A stretch of DNA of 64,000 nt, taken from the NCBI RefSeq assembly GCF_001027285.1, contig NZ_CP011509.1, positions 546,501 to 610,500 on the forward strand, in the 5' to 3' direction. The DNA comes from Archangium gephyra (lineage in GTDB: Bacteria > Myxococcota > Myxococcia > Myxococcales > Myxococcaceae). Of this stretch, positions 63,817-64,000 are shown piece after piece. The translations under genes were made by a program, and so were the position numbers. The notes under the pieces were generated by a model. It saw only the letters and a list, made by a program, of their open reading frames with translations, was not told the origin of the DNA and did not search any database. Each line of letters begins with the position of its first letter. The first letter of the stretch is position 1.

Positions 63817-64000
63817 CTACTCGGACCAGACGAGCGCCAGCTCGAGCTCGAGGGCCTCGAAGGGCTCGGCGCGCACCCGCTCCTCTCCGGCGAAGGAATG
63901 GACGAGCAGCCAGTCGCGCTCGACGAGCCGGAACACATCGAGCGTCTGGGCCACCGGGTCCATGTGCCACACGTGCCGTACGCCTTCCCGGGCGTAGATG
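63817..64000 (-). CDS. Uma2 family endonuclease, C-terminal part (truncated by window)
   Basis: The complement strand is open from the window end to TAG at 63819-63817, giving about 60 residues: IYAREGVRHVWHMDPVAQTL, DVFRLVERDWLLVHSF and EPFEALELELALVW. This is the characteristic end of the Uma2 (DUF820) PD-(D/E)xK nuclease-like family, very abundant in myxobacteria and cyanobacteria. The start and the catalytic Asp/Glu lie outside the window. Confidence 0.8.
   Translation of the reverse strand, partial: IYAREGVRHVWHMDPVAQTLDVFRLVERDWLLVHSFAGEERVRAEPFEALELELALVWSE

Noticed and set aside
1..64000. tRNA or rRNA genes
   Set aside because: No cloverleaf or rRNA-like sequence was noticed in the gaps by eye; a tRNAscan would be needed to be certain.

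Overview
The window is GC-rich (roughly two thirds G+C by eye, strong third-position G/C bias) and densely coded. Its gene content points to a fruiting myxobacterium, probably suborder Cystobacterineae (Archangium/Cystobacter-like). The signs are two Ser/Thr kinases with C-terminal PEGA domains, many lipoproteins and hypothetical secreted proteins, a squalene synthase, a PilZ protein, nrfHA and large conflict-system genes. The species assignment is inference. No rRNA, tRNA or CRISPR array was seen.

Layout. 1-6.1 kb: a TPR protein (5' end outside the window) and a PAAR-like/Rhs polymorphic toxin gene broken by a one-base frameshift in a G7 run, with an AT-richer nuclease-like tip, a candidate immunity gene and a decayed copy of the Rhs core. 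6.2-13.3 kb: a secreted protein, a divergent MFS pump/LysR pair with a double operator, a YcaQ-type DNA glycosylase, an Rpn-type nuclease, a GNAT enzyme and a zinc-ribbon protein. 13.3-24.6 kb: a lipoprotein esterase, a membrane histidine kinase, a tRNA methyltransferase and nitroreductase pair, nrfHA, a response regulator, an outer-membrane lipoprotein and glutathione synthetase. 24.8-30.4 kb: a three-gene cassette (DUF559-type nuclease on a degenerate P-loop scaffold, a winged-helix-like protein, and a double ATPase with a HerA-like C-terminal half) that looks like an undescribed defence or DNA-processing system. 30.5-33 kb: a Ser/Thr kinase and an intergenic region with seven DnaA-box-like sites beside an AT-rich stretch. 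33-49.4 kb: a lipoprotein, a Fic enzyme with a perfect operator-like palindrome, squalene synthase, an aldo/keto reductase, MsrB, a methyltransferase, an MscS channel with a cyclic-nucleotide domain, a DUF2807 protein, a second Ser/Thr kinase and a PilZ protein with an acyltransferase-like tail.

49.6-59.1 kb: the most notable block, a four-gene vWA-MoxR-VMAP conflict system. Three genes overlap by ATGA: an EAD1/VMAP-C protein, a MoxR ATPase, and a 1959-residue vWA protein carrying two SLOG-type nucleotide-sensing modules (a collinear 588-residue duplication) and four 48-residue TPRs. A fourth gene encodes an EAD1-trypsin effector with an intact catalytic triad. The matching EAD1 domains in the first and last proteins suggest how a sensed nucleotide signal could be passed, through the ATPase/vWA pair, to a protease.

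59.2-64 kb: a VWA7-like secreted protein (frameshifted in a C6 run), a GAF histidine kinase with an in-frame UGA at codon 84, a membrane protein, and the 3' end of a Uma2-family nuclease. Three genes are interrupted (two in homopolymers, one by UGA), so assembly error should be excluded before any is called a true pseudogene or recoded gene.
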